The notes under the pieces: generated by a model
The model's input: the letters and a program-made list of their open reading frames with translations, nothing else
What the model was told of the DNA's origin: nothing
The model's database searches: none
Source: Kurthia huakuii LAM0618
GTDB lineage: Bacteria > Bacillota > Bacilli > Bacillales_A > Planococcaceae
NCBI RefSeq assembly: GCF_000505545.1
Contig: NZ_AYTB01000016.1
Span: 62,001 to 126,000 of the forward strand
DNA: 64,000 nucleotides
Reading direction: 5' to 3'
Translations under genes and position numbers: made by a program
Part shown: positions 18,567 through 28,696 of the stretch, piece by piece
How positions within the stretch are numbered: the stretch's first letter is position 1
Layout of the letters: each line of letters opens with the position of its first letter

Positions 18567-19038
18567 GACGTTCATCTCCATTTCGTTTTTATAAAATTTA
18601 AAATTCATCCTTACGGTTATAATGATAGCGTTTCTCAATCAAAATGTCTTTAAAAGTGGTTTATTTGCGTCTAAATTTTGTCCGAAATAGTCAACTCCCC
18701 CCTTTTTTGCGTTTTTCGATAGAAATATCTGAAAATTCTCCTATTTTAAAGCTCTTTTTAAGTCTTTCTGAAAAAAGAACGTTTTGTGTCGTAATAACGC
18801 GCTGTCAAGTTAATTTTTCGTAAATGAAATGCCCGTTCATTCAAATATATTCTACAAAATACTGTATTATTCACTTAATTATTAGTCGTTTTCACACGAT
18901 AATTGTCGAAATTGATTGTTACACGATTGTAAAGATTGCGTAATTTTATGTAAATTGAATATGGTTTTTTCGGTGAGTTTGTTATGATAAGAAGTGCGTT
19001 TAAATATGAATACGCGGTTTATTATTAGGAGGATTTAC
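18567..19038. other. divergent intergenic region fumC / phosphate transport
   Basis: 472 AT-rich bases between two divergent starts. A TATAAC box at 18621-18616 on the minus strand is a plausible -10 for fumC but lacks a good -35. Several ATTGT/TTACA words occur at 18900-18960 before the phosphate gene; no RNA structure or ORF with a ribosome site was found. Confidence 0.4.
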
Positions 19039-19659
19039 ATGTTTAGCTCAAAAAAACCCGATCCGTTCTTCAATGCCCTTTACGATATTGCAGTTAACTG
19101 CAACAAGGCGGCTCACTATGCAGAAGAATTTAAAATTACAAGCATTGCTGACTTAAAAGAGCTTAGCGTTACGCTAAAAAAATACGAAACAGATGGAGAT
19201 ACATTAATCCACAATCTGATTCAAATGTTAAACAAATCATTTATGACACCAATCGAGCGCGAGGACATTTTAGAATTAGCTGTTCGTATGGATGATATTT
19301 TGGATGGTATCGAAGGCTGTATCGCTCATTTTGAAATGTTTTCATTAACAGAAGTAGATGACTACATGCGTGACTTCTTAAAATACATCGTGCTAAGCAC
19401 TGATGAAATCACAAAAGCGATGACTCACTTAACGAATAAAAAATTAGTGAATATGCGCGAACATGCGATTTTAATTAAAGATTATGAGCGTAAATGTGAT
19501 GAAGTATTGCGTACGTCAATTAAACAGTTATTTTTACATGAACAAGATCCAATTCGTATTATTAAGTTCAAGGACATCTATGAGCAACTTGAAGAAGTAG
19601 CAGATTACTGTCAAAATGTTGCGAATTCAATGGATACTATTATTATGCGAAACGCGTAG
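19039..19659 (+). CDS. DUF47 (PhoU-like) accessory protein of the Pit phosphate transporter
   Basis: A 206-residue cytosolic helical protein beginning MFSSKKPDPFF, closely resembling B. subtilis YkaA, which likewise precedes pit. Conserved ETDGDTLIHNL and REDILELAVRMDDILDGIE segments carry the E/D-rich PhoU-like motifs thought to bind metal. It is believed to modulate the Pit transporter. AGGAGG lies 6 bases before the ATG at 19039. The pit gene follows after 11 bases, so the pair is an operon. Confidence 0.9.
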   Translation: MFSSKKPDPFFNALYDIAVNCNKAAHYAEEFKITSIADLKELSVTLKKYETDGDTLIHNLIQMLNKSFMTPIEREDILELAVRMDDILDGIEGCIAHFEMFSLTEVDDYMRDFLKYIVLSTDEITKAMTHLTNKKLVNMREHAILIKDYERKCDEVLRTSIKQLFLHEQDPIRIIKFKDIYEQLEEVADYCQNVANSMDTIIMRNA

Positions 19660-19670
19660 GAGCTATCAAC

Positions 19671-20672
19671 ATGGAGAGTATACTTATTCTAACCGTTTTA
19701 GTCGTTTTCTTTGCGTTAGCATTCGACTTCATTAACGGATTTCATGATACGGCGAATGCGATTGCAACAGCCGTATCCACTCGTGCACTACCACCTCGTG
19801 TTGCTGTCTTAATGGCCGCTACGATGAACTTTCTCGGCGCCATTACATTCACAGGTGTTGCGCAAGCTATCGCTAAAGATATCGTTGACCCGTTTGCACT
19901 TGAAAACGGCGTCGTTATTATTTTAGCAGCTTTACTATCAGCGATTGTTTGGAACTTAGTTACATGGTATTTTGGTATTCCATCAAGTTCATCTCACGCC
20001 TTAATCGGTTCATTAGCTGGCGCGGCCGCAATGGCAGCTGGCTTCAGTGCGATTAACTGGGAAGGCTTCACAAAAATTATTAAAGCGTTAATTTTAGCAC
20101 CATTTATCGCAATCGTTGTTGGTTTTTTAATGATGACATTATTCAAAGTCATTTTCGCTGGCTTTAGTCTATATAAAACAAACAATGGTTTCCGTAAAGT
20201 ACAAATCTTTACAGCGGCGATTCAATCGTTTACACATGGTACGAACGATGCACAAAAATCAATGGGTATTATTACGATGGCATTGATGGCTGGTGGCTTG
20301 CTTAGTCAAGGCTCTGAAGTTCCGTTATGGGTCCGCGTGTCATGTGCGCTTGCAATGGGTCTTGGTACGTCCGTTGGTGGATATAAAATTATTAAAACAG
20401 TCGGTAGTAAAATTATGAAAATCCGTCCAGTCAACGGTGTAGCGGCAGATATGTCATCTGCTTTCATTATCTTTGGCGCAACAACACTTCATTTGCCTGT
20501 TTCGACAACGCATGTTATTTCTTCAGCAATCATGGGTGTCGGGGCAGCTCAAAACGTCAAAGGGGTAAAATGGGGTGTCGCACGTAATATCGTTATTACG
20601 TGGGTGATCACATTACCACTTGCCGGTTTAATGGGTGGCTTAATTTTCTTATTGCTCGATTTATTCTTATAA
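19671..20672 (+). CDS. pit: low-affinity inorganic phosphate transporter, PiT family
   Basis: A 333-residue membrane protein with about 10 helices. Both PiT repeats are visible: DFINGFHDTANAIA near the N-terminus and HGTNDAQKSMGI near residue 185, each with the GxNDxxN-like core. It imports phosphate, probably as the metal-phosphate complex, with protons. It directly follows the DUF47 gene and ends at a strong terminator, after which repeat copy B begins. Confidence 0.93.
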   Translation: MESILILTVLVVFFALAFDFINGFHDTANAIATAVSTRALPPRVAVLMAATMNFLGAITFTGVAQAIAKDIVDPFALENGVVIILAALLSAIVWNLVTWYFGIPSSSSHALIGSLAGAAAMAAGFSAINWEGFTKIIKALILAPFIAIVVGFLMMTLFKVIFAGFSLYKTNNGFRKVQIFTAAIQSFTHGTNDAQKSMGIITMALMAGGLLSQGSEVPLWVRVSCALAMGLGTSVGGYKIIKTVGSKIMKIRPVNGVAADMSSAFIIFGATTLHLPVSTTHVISSAIMGVGAAQNVKGVKWGVARNIVITWVITLPLAGLMGGLIFLLLDLFL

Positions 20673-20680
20673 TGAACCGC

Positions 20681-20713
20681 AAAGAAGCTGGTGCTTACCG
20701 GCTTCTTTTTTTG
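20681..20713 (+). terminator. terminator of pit
   Basis: AAGAAGCTGG/CCGGCTTCTT stem followed by T8. Confidence 0.87.
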
Positions 20714-20723
20714 TTATTAAAAA

Positions 20724-20857
20724 CGAGGCTGAGATTAAACATTTCATGTTCCTTTTTTAGCGTTCGCCACAAAAAAACCGGAACCACGACACAGCGCGAT
20801 TCCGGTTTTTTTATGCTCATCTGAGATGGTGTTGTTACACGTATGTCCTAGCCTCGT
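20724..20857 (+). repeat. intergenic repeat, copy B
   Basis: Begins GAGGCTGAGATT and ends GTCCTAGCCTC, with an internal hairpin (about 20777-20812) whose arms are CCGGAACC and CGATTCCGG, followed by T7. Nearly collinear with copy C over its whole length of about 134 bases. It lies between the terminator of pit and the stop of the convergent hydrolase gene. Confidence 0.87.
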
Positions 20858-20864
20858 TTGTACA

Positions 20865-21473
20865 TTATTTAAATGTTTGATTGTACCAAGCTTTTGCGGC
20901 TTGAACTTCCTCCATTGTCAATTGGTGACCATGTTGATGCCAAAATAGTTCCACGCTCGCCCCTTGCTGTTCTAAATAATATTTTAACGCCGTAGATTGT
21001 TCAGGCGGTGTCATTTGGTCGTTTTCACCGGCACCAATCCAGACGTGTAAGCCGGCCAAATCTGGTACTTCAACATCATCACGCGGAACCATCGGATGGT
21101 GCAAAATGGCACCTTTGACGATATTGCCCCGTTCAAAGAAAATATTTGCCGCGATATTTGCGCCGTTTGAATAGCCAATCAAAATGACATTGTCGCGATC
21201 AAAGCCGTATTGCTTAGCCGCTTCGTCAATAAATGTCGCTAATTCTTCAGTGCGCTCCGATAAATTATCTAAATCAAAAATACCCATTCCTAATCGACGG
21301 AAAAAGCGCGGCATCCCATTTTCTACTTCGCTACCTCGCACGCCAAGTAATGCTGCCTCTGGGTCAATTTCACGCCCTAAACCTATTAAATCCTGTTCAT
21401 TGCCACCTGTGCCATGTAGTAATAAAAATGTTGGTGCCTCGCTATTTGTACCGTTCACAAAAACATGTTCCAT
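20865..21473 (-). CDS. alpha/beta hydrolase, phospholipase/carboxylesterase type (MhqD-like)
   Basis: A 202-residue serine hydrolase. The LLLHGTGGNE stretch forms the oxyanion region, GYSNGAN holds the nucleophile Ser, GENDQMTP supplies the Asp and HQHGHQL the His. Size and motifs fit the MhqD/YodD group of carboxylesterases that in B. subtilis respond to quinones and catechols. The ATG follows GGAGGCG. Actual substrate unknown. Single gene. Confidence 0.82.
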   Translation of the reverse strand: MEHVFVNGTNSEAPTFLLLHGTGGNEQDLIGLGREIDPEAALLGVRGSEVENGMPRFFRRLGMGIFDLDNLSERTEELATFIDEAAKQYGFDRDNVILIGYSNGANIAANIFFERGNIVKGAILHHPMVPRDDVEVPDLAGLHVWIGAGENDQMTPPEQSTALKYYLEQQGASVELFWHQHGHQLTMEEVQAAKAWYNQTFK

Positions 21474-21516
21474 CGCTATCCGCCTCCATTATCTTGAATT
21501 CGAGATAATTATAAAA

Positions 21517-21553
21517 TAAAAAAACAGAAGAGTCAAAAGTTAACTCCCCTGTT
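21517..21553 (-). terminator. terminator of the gene at 21559
   Basis: AACAGAAGAGT/ACTCCCCTGTT imperfect stem followed by T7 on the minus strand. Confidence 0.75.
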
Positions 21554-21558
21554 CGCAA

Positions 21559-22023
21559 TTATTTACTTTTTCTAAAGCCTTCTGACAATAAGTATTCTTC
21601 CGCATCATCGCGTGTGCCAAAGCTTTCTTCTAAGTTGAAGCCATGATAAACATTCCAGAATGAACCGTCAAATGTTAATAACAATTGGTCGCCTGCGCGG
21701 TTGCGGAATGCTTCTTCAATCGTTACTTCTTCGACGATATCATCTACTTCTGTTAAATACGTAATCGAATCTTCAATTACATCGCGCAGCTGTTGTTCAG
21801 AAAAATCACGAATGTTTACAAGACCGCGGTCATCTGCTTTATACGCTAATAAATCACCAACGTACACAAAGCCGTTGCCATTTGGATGTAATTTTTCAAC
21901 GACAATTTTTTTGTCGTATTGGCTTCCTGGATAATGATAATTGAAACGATTCATTGAAATGGGTTTCGCCACAAGTTCATCGAATGATTCAATAATTGCT
22001 TTTTTTTCTTCAAATGATAGCAT
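21559..22023 (-). CDS. conserved hypothetical protein, 154 aa
   Basis: A soluble, acidic protein without signal or membrane segments. Recognisable features are DEYxxSEG-like ends and a C-terminal FGTRDDAEEYLLSEGFRK segment. GGGAGCG precedes the ATG and a terminator follows, so it is a real gene. I do not recognise the family. It lies alone between a hydrolase gene and an AI-2E-type membrane protein gene, both on the same strand but each with its own terminator. Confidence 0.7.
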   Translation of the reverse strand: MLSFEEKKAIIESFDELVAKPISMNRFNYHYPGSQYDKKIVVEKLHPNGNGFVYVGDLLAYKADDRGLVNIRDFSEQQLRDVIEDSITYLTEVDDIVEEVTIEEAFRNRAGDQLLLTFDGSFWNVYHGFNLEESFGTRDDAEEYLLSEGFRKSK

Positions 22024-22063
22024 TTTTTTCGCTCCCTAGTTTGGACTTACATTTAGTATACAA

Positions 22064-22094
22064 GAAAAAAAGCCGTCCTCCTAGTGGACAGCTT
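22064..22094 (-). terminator. terminator of the AI-2E family gene
   Basis: AGCTGTCC/GGACGGCT stem with one mismatch, followed by T7 on the minus strand. Confidence 0.82.
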
Positions 22095-22101
22095 CTTTTC
22101 A

Positions 22102-23184
22102 TTATACATCTTCTTTTGCGTACGTCTTAATTTTTTTACGGCGGTCGTAAATGCTAATCACGACTACTTTTATGACCGCGTAAATTGGCACACCTAATAA
22201 AATCCCGACGAAGCCGGCGATATTTCCGGCTGCTAAAATAACAGTAATGACCGTTAATGGATGGACATCAAGCGATTTACTCATCACGTTTGGCGTCACG
22301 AAGTTACTATCAATTTGATTGACTAATAACGTAATAATACATACCCATAGCGCTTGCATCGGGTCGTTAACGAGACCAATAAAGAACGCGGGAATAAACG
22401 CCAGCCACGGCCCAATAAACGGCACCATGTTTAGGAAAAATGCGAGCACACATAATAATAGTGCATAATCTAAACCGATAATGCTGTAACCAATAAACAT
22501 TAATGTCGCTAAAATCGCACTCACGAGCATTTGACCTTGTACATAGCCACGCACCACATCGTTAATATCTTCTAACGTATCTTTTACCCATTCGCGCGTG
22601 CTGCCTGAGAAAACGTTATATACTTTCGGACGGAACTTTTCATGATCTTTCAACATAAAAATGTAGAAGAATGGAATTAAAATTAATAATAACGCGCCGT
22701 TAATAAGCGCACTAATTAAATCAACGACAAATTTACTTGTCACGACCGCCACATCTTGTAGTGAGGCAAGGAAATCATTAATTGCTTTTGTCACTTGTTC
22801 AGGGAAATTTTCGCGATTATTTAACACGAAGTTTACTTGATTGGTCACTTCTTTGAACAACCACGGAATATTGTTAATTAATAACGTAATTTGCTTCGTT
22901 AAATACGGCGCTACCCACGACACAGCGACGAAAATGACGCCGATTAGTACAATAATAATCGCTAAAATACTGCCCCAGCGCGGAAAGCGTAGTTTCTTTT
23001 CTAATAAGCGTTGTAGAGGCTCTGTAATATAAAATAAAATGCCCCCCGCTAAAAGTGGTACAAAGATGGCACCTAAAATGATGCCAAGTGGTTTGAAAAT
23101 ATGGTCGATTTCCAAGAAAAATTTGATGATTAAAATCGCAATAAGCACACCGATGCCTAGTTGAAACCAACGCTTATTTAGCAT
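22102..23184 (-). CDS. AI-2E family (PerM/YueF-like) membrane transporter
   Basis: A 360-residue protein with about eight membrane helices in the family pattern: paired helices at the N-terminus, a charged extracellular loop, then clustered C-terminal helices with ALWVCIITLLVNQIDSNFV and PNVMSKSLDVHPLTV, the best conserved part of the family. Members export autoinducer-2 or act as Na+/H+ antiporters; which applies here is open. GAAGGAAG precedes the ATG. Confidence 0.85.
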   Translation of the reverse strand: MLNKRWFQLGIGVLIAILIIKFFLEIDHIFKPLGIILGAIFVPLLAGGILFYITEPLQRLLEKKLRFPRWGSILAIIIVLIGVIFVAVSWVAPYLTKQITLLINNIPWLFKEVTNQVNFVLNNRENFPEQVTKAINDFLASLQDVAVVTSKFVVDLISALINGALLLILIPFFYIFMLKDHEKFRPKVYNVFSGSTREWVKDTLEDINDVVRGYVQGQMLVSAILATLMFIGYSIIGLDYALLLCVLAFFLNMVPFIGPWLAFIPAFFIGLVNDPMQALWVCIITLLVNQIDSNFVTPNVMSKSLDVHPLTVITVILAAGNIAGFVGILLGVPIYAVIKVVVISIYDRRKKIKTYAKEDV

Positions 23185-23265
23185 ACATCCACTTCCTTCT
23201 ATGTTTTCTTTTTAGTATAACGTATGTTTTCACTGAAAAGCATTGCACATCTATTTTTCGTCCAT

Positions 23266-23296
23266 TAAAAAAGGAACCGCCTACAAGCGATTCCTT
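23266..23296 (-). terminator. terminator of the M3 peptidase gene
   Basis: AAGGAATCGC...GCGGTTCCTT stem followed by T6 on the minus strand. Confidence 0.8.
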
Positions 23297-23305
23297 GCTA
23301 GTTAA

Positions 23306-25003
23306 CTACAATGCTGTATCATCAACGCCGTCTAAATAACTACGAATCGCCGTCATCACATCTTCTAAACAGCCAGCTTCAAATGGCGACACAAGATTGG
23401 CCTCTGCTACTAATTTTGTAAATGATTTTGACCCACCTTGTCGGCATAGCTGCACATAATCTTGCCATGCTTCGCCATGATTTTCGCGGTCGCGTTTCCA
23501 AAATTGGAATGCGCATACTTGTGCTAATGTGTAGTCAATATAATAGAATGGGCTATTGTAAATATGTTGCTGACGTTGCCAGAAGCCGCCGCGCTCTAAA
23601 TAATCATAGCCATCGTAATCGCGGTGTGGTAAATAAATACCCTCGATTTTTTTCCATGCCGCTTTACGTTCTGCTGGTGTCATGCCCGGATTTTCGTACA
23701 CAACGTGTTGGAATTCATCAACTGCGACGCCGTATGGTAAAAATAATAATGCTTCACTTAAATGGGAGAATTTATATTTTTCAACGTCCTCTTTAAAGAA
23801 CAATTCCATCCAAGGCCATGTGAAAAATTCCATACTCATCGAATGGATTTCACATGACTCATACGTAGGCCATAAATATTCTGGAATGCCGATATTGCGG
23901 CTAGAATACACTTGGAACGCATGACCCGCTTCATGGGTTAACACATCGATGTCGCCTGACGTGCCGTTGAAGTTTGAGAAAATATACGGTGAGTTGTAGT
24001 CCTCAATAAACGTACAATAACCGCCGCCTTCTTTGCCTTTTTTCGCCACTAAATCCATTAAGTCATGCGTAATCATAAAGTTGAAAAATTCATCGGTTTC
24101 ATGAGAAAGCTCGGCATACATTTTTTTGCCGTTATCGACAATCCACTGTGGGTCGCCCTTCGGAATGGCATTACCTGTTTTAAACGCGATTGGCTCATCG
24201 TAAGACTTTAATTTATCGACACCGATACGCTTCGCCTGACGCTCGCGTAGCTCAGTCGCATATGGTACGACAACATCACGAATTTGGTCGCGGTAATTTT
24301 TCACCATGTCGGCATTGTAATCAACGCGATTCATTAACACGTAGCCAAGCTCTACATAGTTGTTGTAGCCCATTGTCGTCGCCATTTCATGACGTACTTT
24401 TACTAAATCATCATAAATACGGTCAAACTGCTGTTCATGTGCTGCATAGAAGCCAAATTTAGCCTCTTGAGCCGCTTTACGCACATCGCGGTCACTTGAT
24501 TCAGCAAACGGTCCAAGTTGCGCTAGCGTGTACGTGTCACCGTTAAAATCGATTTGTGCAGAAGCTACTAATTGTTGGTATTCAGACGATAGTTTATTTT
24601 CCTGTTGCATTAAATCAATCACATCTGGTGAGAAACCTTTAATTTGATAGTCTGCAAGGTCAAATAACTGCTGGCCCCATTTCGCTTCAAGCTCGTTGCG
24701 GAATTTTGATGTTGTCAGCGCCTTGTAGTATTCTGTGACGAATTCTTCATATTGTGGGCTAATTTCATCAATGTAGTCGCGCTCTGCTTTGTAAAATTCA
24801 TCATTCGTATCGATTGATGCACGAATGTAACATAAATTCGCGGCTGTCGAGAAGCGATTTTGAATCGTATTGATTTCGTCAATAACGTCACTTTGCGCTT
24901 CCACAGTGTCAGCTGCATTGAATTTCTCTAGTAATTCAGTGTAGTCTTGTTTCATATCGTCCATGTCTGGGCGTGCATATTGATAATCGTTAAAGGTTAC
25001 CAT
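23306..25003 (-). CDS. M3 family oligoendopeptidase
   Basis: A 565-residue cytosolic zinc metallopeptidase. The zinc motif H357-E358-A-G-H361 is present, and the third zinc ligand is expected in the downstream CEIHSMSMEF segment. This is the pz-peptidase/M3B type of about 565 residues rather than the 600-residue PepF proper. It degrades short peptides delivered by Opp or POT transporters. GAGGAGG precedes the ATG. Single gene. Confidence 0.92.
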   Translation of the reverse strand: MVTFNDYQYARPDMDDMKQDYTELLEKFNAADTVEAQSDVIDEINTIQNRFSTAANLCYIRASIDTNDEFYKAERDYIDEISPQYEEFVTEYYKALTTSKFRNELEAKWGQQLFDLADYQIKGFSPDVIDLMQQENKLSSEYQQLVASAQIDFNGDTYTLAQLGPFAESSDRDVRKAAQEAKFGFYAAHEQQFDRIYDDLVKVRHEMATTMGYNNYVELGYVLMNRVDYNADMVKNYRDQIRDVVVPYATELRERQAKRIGVDKLKSYDEPIAFKTGNAIPKGDPQWIVDNGKKMYAELSHETDEFFNFMITHDLMDLVAKKGKEGGGYCTFIEDYNSPYIFSNFNGTSGDIDVLTHEAGHAFQVYSSRNIGIPEYLWPTYESCEIHSMSMEFFTWPWMELFFKEDVEKYKFSHLSEALLFLPYGVAVDEFQHVVYENPGMTPAERKAAWKKIEGIYLPHRDYDGYDYLERGGFWQRQQHIYNSPFYYIDYTLAQVCAFQFWKRDRENHGEAWQDYVQLCRQGGSKSFTKLVAEANLVSPFEAGCLEDVMTAIRSYLDGVDDTAL

Positions 25004-25210
25004 TTTTCATCCTCCTCTATTTCGCATTACGAAATAATTACTCTATTTATTGTCATTTATTAATTGAAAATTTGCAACAGTTATTGACGATATCACGTTA
25101 TACCTAGAAATATATACTATAAAGCTGTAAATTAGCGTAAAATACTTATTTTTTTCGCGACATTGTGATAATCTAATTCTATGCCTAAATTTTAAAGTGA
25201 GGTGCTTACA

Positions 25211-26296
25211 TTGGTAGGACGTAATGATCCTTGTCCATGTGGTAGTGGCAAAAAGTATAAAAAGTGTCATGGTAAAAATGTAAATGGCGATATTACTGCA
25301 GTAGTAGAAAGCGAATTTAATCGTCTTAAAGGCGTATTCGCTCAACATTACTATCAAAATTTCAACTATAAATTACAACCACGTTATCAAGCATGGAGTC
25401 AAGAACTTCAACATGCTCCACATCTTCCAGAAGGATATCTTGAGTACGCTGTAGCAGATACAGCAATGTACGTAGATGAAGCGGCAGATTGGAAACAATA
25501 TGTTGAACAAATTCAAGCGGATGAATCAGTTCGCGAACAAGTAAAAGCTGTATTCGCAGAAGCAGCTGAACCTAAATTCGTATTAGCAGAAGTAACGAGC
25601 ATCGACGAGCAAGTATTAAACTTACAAGACGTTGCAACTGGCGAAACATATGTCATGGCTATTTCAGAAAATGCTAAAACAGCGAAATGGGTATTCGGCG
25701 TAATCTTCAAAGATTCACGTGTTGGTGAAAACGGAATTACTGTTGCACAAAGCACATTATTCATTCCAGAAGCACTTAGCATGGTAATCGATATCATGAA
25801 AGCTAAAATCGACAACGGTGTAACGGATGCATTAGAACTTTACAAAGCATTCGTTGAAATCTTAGAAAACGATACGACTGATGTTCCTGTTGAAGCAAAA
25901 GAAGTAACGGCTACTGAAGAAGCAATCGTTGAAGAAGATGGCGATGCAGATGCTGGTGAACCAGTTGAAGCAGAAGAAATCGTAGACGTTGAAGAAGCAA
26001 CTGAAGAGCAAACATTTGAACAAGAAATCGCTGCTCTTGTACAAGCTTACTTAACGAAATACAATTTAGACGCGGCTGACTTCGTAGCTGCTGTAGATGC
26101 TTACTTAGCTGAAACAGACATTAAAGCGAAAAAGGCTGGCGCTGTAGCTGCTGGTGCAATCCTTGCTGGTCAAACAGCTGGTGTTGTTCCAGAAGGCGGC
26201 CTAACAAAAGTGAAAGATGTTGCTGAACACTTCGATGTTTCTTCATCATCACTATCTAAATACCGTAAAGAAATCGCTGAATACTTAGCGAAATAA
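25211..26296 (+). CDS. SEC-C zinc-motif protein with acidic linker and helix-turn-helix-like tail
   Basis: A 361-residue protein from a TTG start (25211), 6 bases after GAGGTG. The N-terminus is a SEC-C zinc site, C8-P-C10...C19-H20, as in SecA. A middle domain of about 190 residues is unassigned. Residues about 220-275 are a Glu/Asp/Val/Ala-rich, negatively charged linker. The C-terminus (about 325-361, starting [19 protein letters not shown]) resembles a small helix-turn-helix. The function is unknown; the SEC-C motif suggests binding to a protein or ribosome partner. Single gene with terminator. Confidence 0.75.
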   Translation: MVGRNDPCPCGSGKKYKKCHGKNVNGDITAVVESEFNRLKGVFAQHYYQNFNYKLQPRYQAWSQELQHAPHLPEGYLEYAVADTAMYVDEAADWKQYVEQIQADESVREQVKAVFAEAAEPKFVLAEVTSIDEQVLNLQDVATGETYVMAISENAKTAKWVFGVIFKDSRVGENGITVAQSTLFIPEALSMVIDIMKAKIDNGVTDALELYKAFVEILENDTTDVPVEAKEVTATEEAIVEEDGDADAGEPVEAEEIVDVEEATEEQTFEQEIAALVQAYLTKYNLDAADFVAAVDAYLAETDIKAKKAGAVAAGAILAGQTAGVVPEGGLTKVKDVAEHFDVSSSSLSKYRKEIAEYLAK

Positions 26297-26305
26297 TTTA
26301 CACGT

Positions 26306-26342
26306 AAAAAGACTCCTCCCGGTAACGGGAAGAGTCTTTTTT
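26306..26342 (+). terminator. terminator of the SEC-C gene
   Basis: AAAAGACTC/GAGTCTTTT with an inner CCCG/CGGG pairing, then T-run. Confidence 0.85.
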
Positions 26343-26364
26343 AGTTATACACATGTGGATAACT

Positions 26365-26931
26365 TTATCGCCCAAATAACCAGGCGCGTAAAATGGCTAA
26401 TTTCTCGCGCTCACGCACCTTACGTCGAATGCCACCCGGCGTTTTGGCAGCGAGCGTATCAACGTTTAAGCCTTGCCACCTCGCAAGTACTTTTGCACGC
26501 TCTAGATGATAATCATTTGAAACGATTGTGACGTGTTTTAAATCCGGTAACAACTGACGCGTAAATAAAATATTTTCATAGGTCGATGTCGAACGATCCT
26601 CTTCTGTAATGCGTGCCTCGGCAATTCCTTGTGCCATTAAATATCGTTTCATCACCGATGCTTCAGTCGCATCTTCATCAAAACCTTGCCCACCCGATAC
26701 AACGAGCTGTACATGTGGATGTTGTTTCGCATAAACCGCTGCTGCATCTAAACGATATTGCAATGCCTTTGTCGGTTCGCCGCCGCGCTTTACTTTTGCG
26801 CCGAGTACGAGCGCCGTATCATAGCGCCCTGTTGCTTTTGGATAACCACCACTTCGTAGTGCTGCACTCACTAACGTGTAAATAGCACCAATTGCCGTTG
26901 TTGCACCTACCATTTTTGTTGTCCATTTCAT
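26365..26931 (-). CDS. YdcF family protein (DUF218)
   Basis: A 188-residue protein with one N-terminal hydrophobic segment and a DUF218 domain: ALVLGAKVKRGGEPT (about 42), LVVSGGQG (about 80), ED-RSTSTYENI (about 113) and VTIVSNDYHLERA (about 133). These are the standard conserved blocks of YdcF/SanA proteins, which act at the envelope; E. coli YdcF binds SAM and SanA affects the envelope barrier. GAGGTGACG precedes the ATG. Precise role unknown. Confidence 0.87.
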   Translation of the reverse strand: MKWTTKMVGATTAIGAIYTLVSAALRSGGYPKATGRYDTALVLGAKVKRGGEPTKALQYRLDAAAVYAKQHPHVQLVVSGGQGFDEDATEASVMKRYLMAQGIAEARITEEDRSTSTYENILFTRQLLPDLKHVTIVSNDYHLERAKVLARWQGLNVDTLAAKTPGGIRRKVREREKLAILRAWLFGR

Positions 26932-26950
26932 TATGCGTCACCTCTTTGGC

Positions 26951-26986
26951 AAAAAGAGAGGCTGGACTGCTTCCAACCTCTCTTTT
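26951..26986 (-). terminator. terminator of the second chemoreceptor gene
   Basis: AGAGAGGCTGG and CCAACCTCTCT pair, followed by T5 on the minus strand. Confidence 0.82.
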
Positions 26987-26995
26987 AACAGTTTG

Positions 26996-28696
26996 TTATT
27001 TTAATTTATAACGACTTACCAATTCCATCAAGTTTTCTGCTGTCGCCGCAAGTTCATCGGCGCTTTTAGTTACTTCATACATCGACATACTTGACTGCTC
27101 AACAGAAGCGGTCGTTTGTTGAATACCAGCGGCCGATTCTTCTGTTAGCGCGGCATTATCTTCCACAATATGCGTCATGTCAACGCTCTCGCTTAGCACT
27201 GCCGTTAAGTTTTGAGATACTTCGCTCACATTATTTGCCACTTCGACAATCGCATCGTGAATCGTCGTAAAATTATCACCTGTATGTTGAATTTGCGCCG
27301 TCCCTTTTTCAACAGCCGCATAACCTGTTTGCAAGGCATCGACTACATCGCTTGTTTCTTGTTGAATACCGCTCACGATGCCCGTAATATCTGACACCGA
27401 GCTAGATACTTGTTCCGCTAATTTACGCACCTCATCAGCGACAACCGCAAAGCCCTTACCATGCTCCCCTGCACGCGCCGCTTCGATTGCCGCGTTTAGC
27501 GCCAGTAAATTCGTTTGATCCGAAATTTCTTGGATGACTTCAACAAGCTGTGTAATTTCTTTTGATTGGTCGTATAAACGATGCACTTTCGTCACGGAAT
27601 CTTTGACGATATGGTCGATTTCAACCATTTGTTGCACTGAATCATTCATCAACGCTTGACCATCTTTTGTATTGTCTAATGCGGTCGTTGCGTGATGCTG
27701 AATTTGCGTACCGCTATCATTGACATCATTTAAATGGCGCGTAAATTTCTCCATTTTCGATGACATATCACCAGAATTCCCTGCTTGTGACTCGGCGCTT
27801 TGTGCTAATTCATTCATCGTAATCGCAATTTGATTTGAGCCTTCCATCGTTTCATTCGCCGATTGATGTAGCTCTTCACTATGCGCAGAAAGCACTTCCG
27901 CATTTTCCCTAATCTGTTGTAACATTACGTTGTTCTTTTCTAGTAGCTGATTGCTAATATCGACAAGCTGCGCTGTTTCATCGCGTAAATTCGTGTCGAT
28001 TTTATCGCCCGTCAAGTCGCCATCTGCAACGGCGCGCAATTGACGAATAACACGATTAAGCGGTTTTGTAATCGCTGTCGCTGTATAAAGCGCAATCGCG
28101 ATACCTACGATTAAAATGATAATCGATACCGTTGTAGACATTTTAATAATGTTTTGACCAACTTCAATCGCAGCTTTACTATCATTTAACACTTGCGTTT
28201 CGCGGTCCGTCGCCACATGATTGAACCCTTCCATAATATCGCGCGCATACATTTGTGCCTCGCCTTGTAAAAGTTCAGAGGCTTGTTCTTTCTCACCATT
28301 GTCATAGGCTGCGAACACTTCATTCGTAATAATATCAGACCATTGCGCATTTTTTTCAAGCAATGCCTTTGTTTCTTCTGAGCCAGACATGCTTGCTAAG
28401 TCGCTAGCAATTTGCTCCGCTTCAACGGTATACGTTTGGAATTTATCTTTATAATCTTGCTCGCCCGTTAATAAATAACCGCGTACTAATGCAATGCGTT
28501 CAGCAATATTAAACGCCATTTTTTCGTCATTCACAAGAAGCGGTAATTGCTGATTCCCTAGTTTTTTCAAATCCGAGTTAATTTGATTAATCGAATTGAT
28601 GCTGTAAACACTTAACATCAAGTTCAGCATTAACACTGCCGCAAAACCGAATAATACTTTTGTTTTTAACTTGCGAAAATTAAAATACTTTTTCAT
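26996..28696 (-). CDS. methyl-accepting chemotaxis protein with four-helix-bundle sensor
   Basis: A 566-residue chemoreceptor. Membrane helices at about 10-30 and 180-205 flank an extracellular helical domain of about 150 residues typical of the 4HB_MCP sensor (with [16 protein letters not shown], a usual sequence in that fold). HAMP follows and then the signalling domain with [16 protein letters not shown] and [17 protein letters not shown] chose the ATG at 28696, 6 bases after AAGGAG. Ligand unknown. Confidence 0.92.
   Translation of the reverse strand: MKKYFNFRKLKTKVLFGFAAVLMLNLMLSVYSINSINQINSDLKKLGNQQLPLLVNDEKMAFNIAERIALVRGYLLTGEQDYKDKFQTYTVEAEQIASDLASMSGSEETKALLEKNAQWSDIITNEVFAAYDNGEKEQASELLQGEAQMYARDIMEGFNHVATDRETQVLNDSKAAIEVGQNIIKMSTTVSIIILIVGIAIALYTATAITKPLNRVIRQLRAVADGDLTGDKIDTNLRDETAQLVDISNQLLEKNNVMLQQIRENAEVLSAHSEELHQSANETMEGSNQIAITMNELAQSAESQAGNSGDMSSKMEKFTRHLNDVNDSGTQIQHHATTALDNTKDGQALMNDSVQQMVEIDHIVKDSVTKVHRLYDQSKEITQLVEVIQEISDQTNLLALNAAIEAARAGEHGKGFAVVADEVRKLAEQVSSSVSDITGIVSGIQQETSDVVDALQTGYAAVEKGTAQIQHTGDNFTTIHDAIVEVANNVSEVSQNLTAVLSESVDMTHIVEDNAALTEESAAGIQQTTASVEQSSMSMYEVTKSADELAATAENLMELVSRYKLK

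Noticed and set aside
26951-26986. Possible fourth copy of the intergenic repeat (GAGGCTGGAC word)
   Set aside because: Only the terminator stem shares the word; none of the inner blocks or the CCGG hairpin are present. The same holds for 17141-17177.
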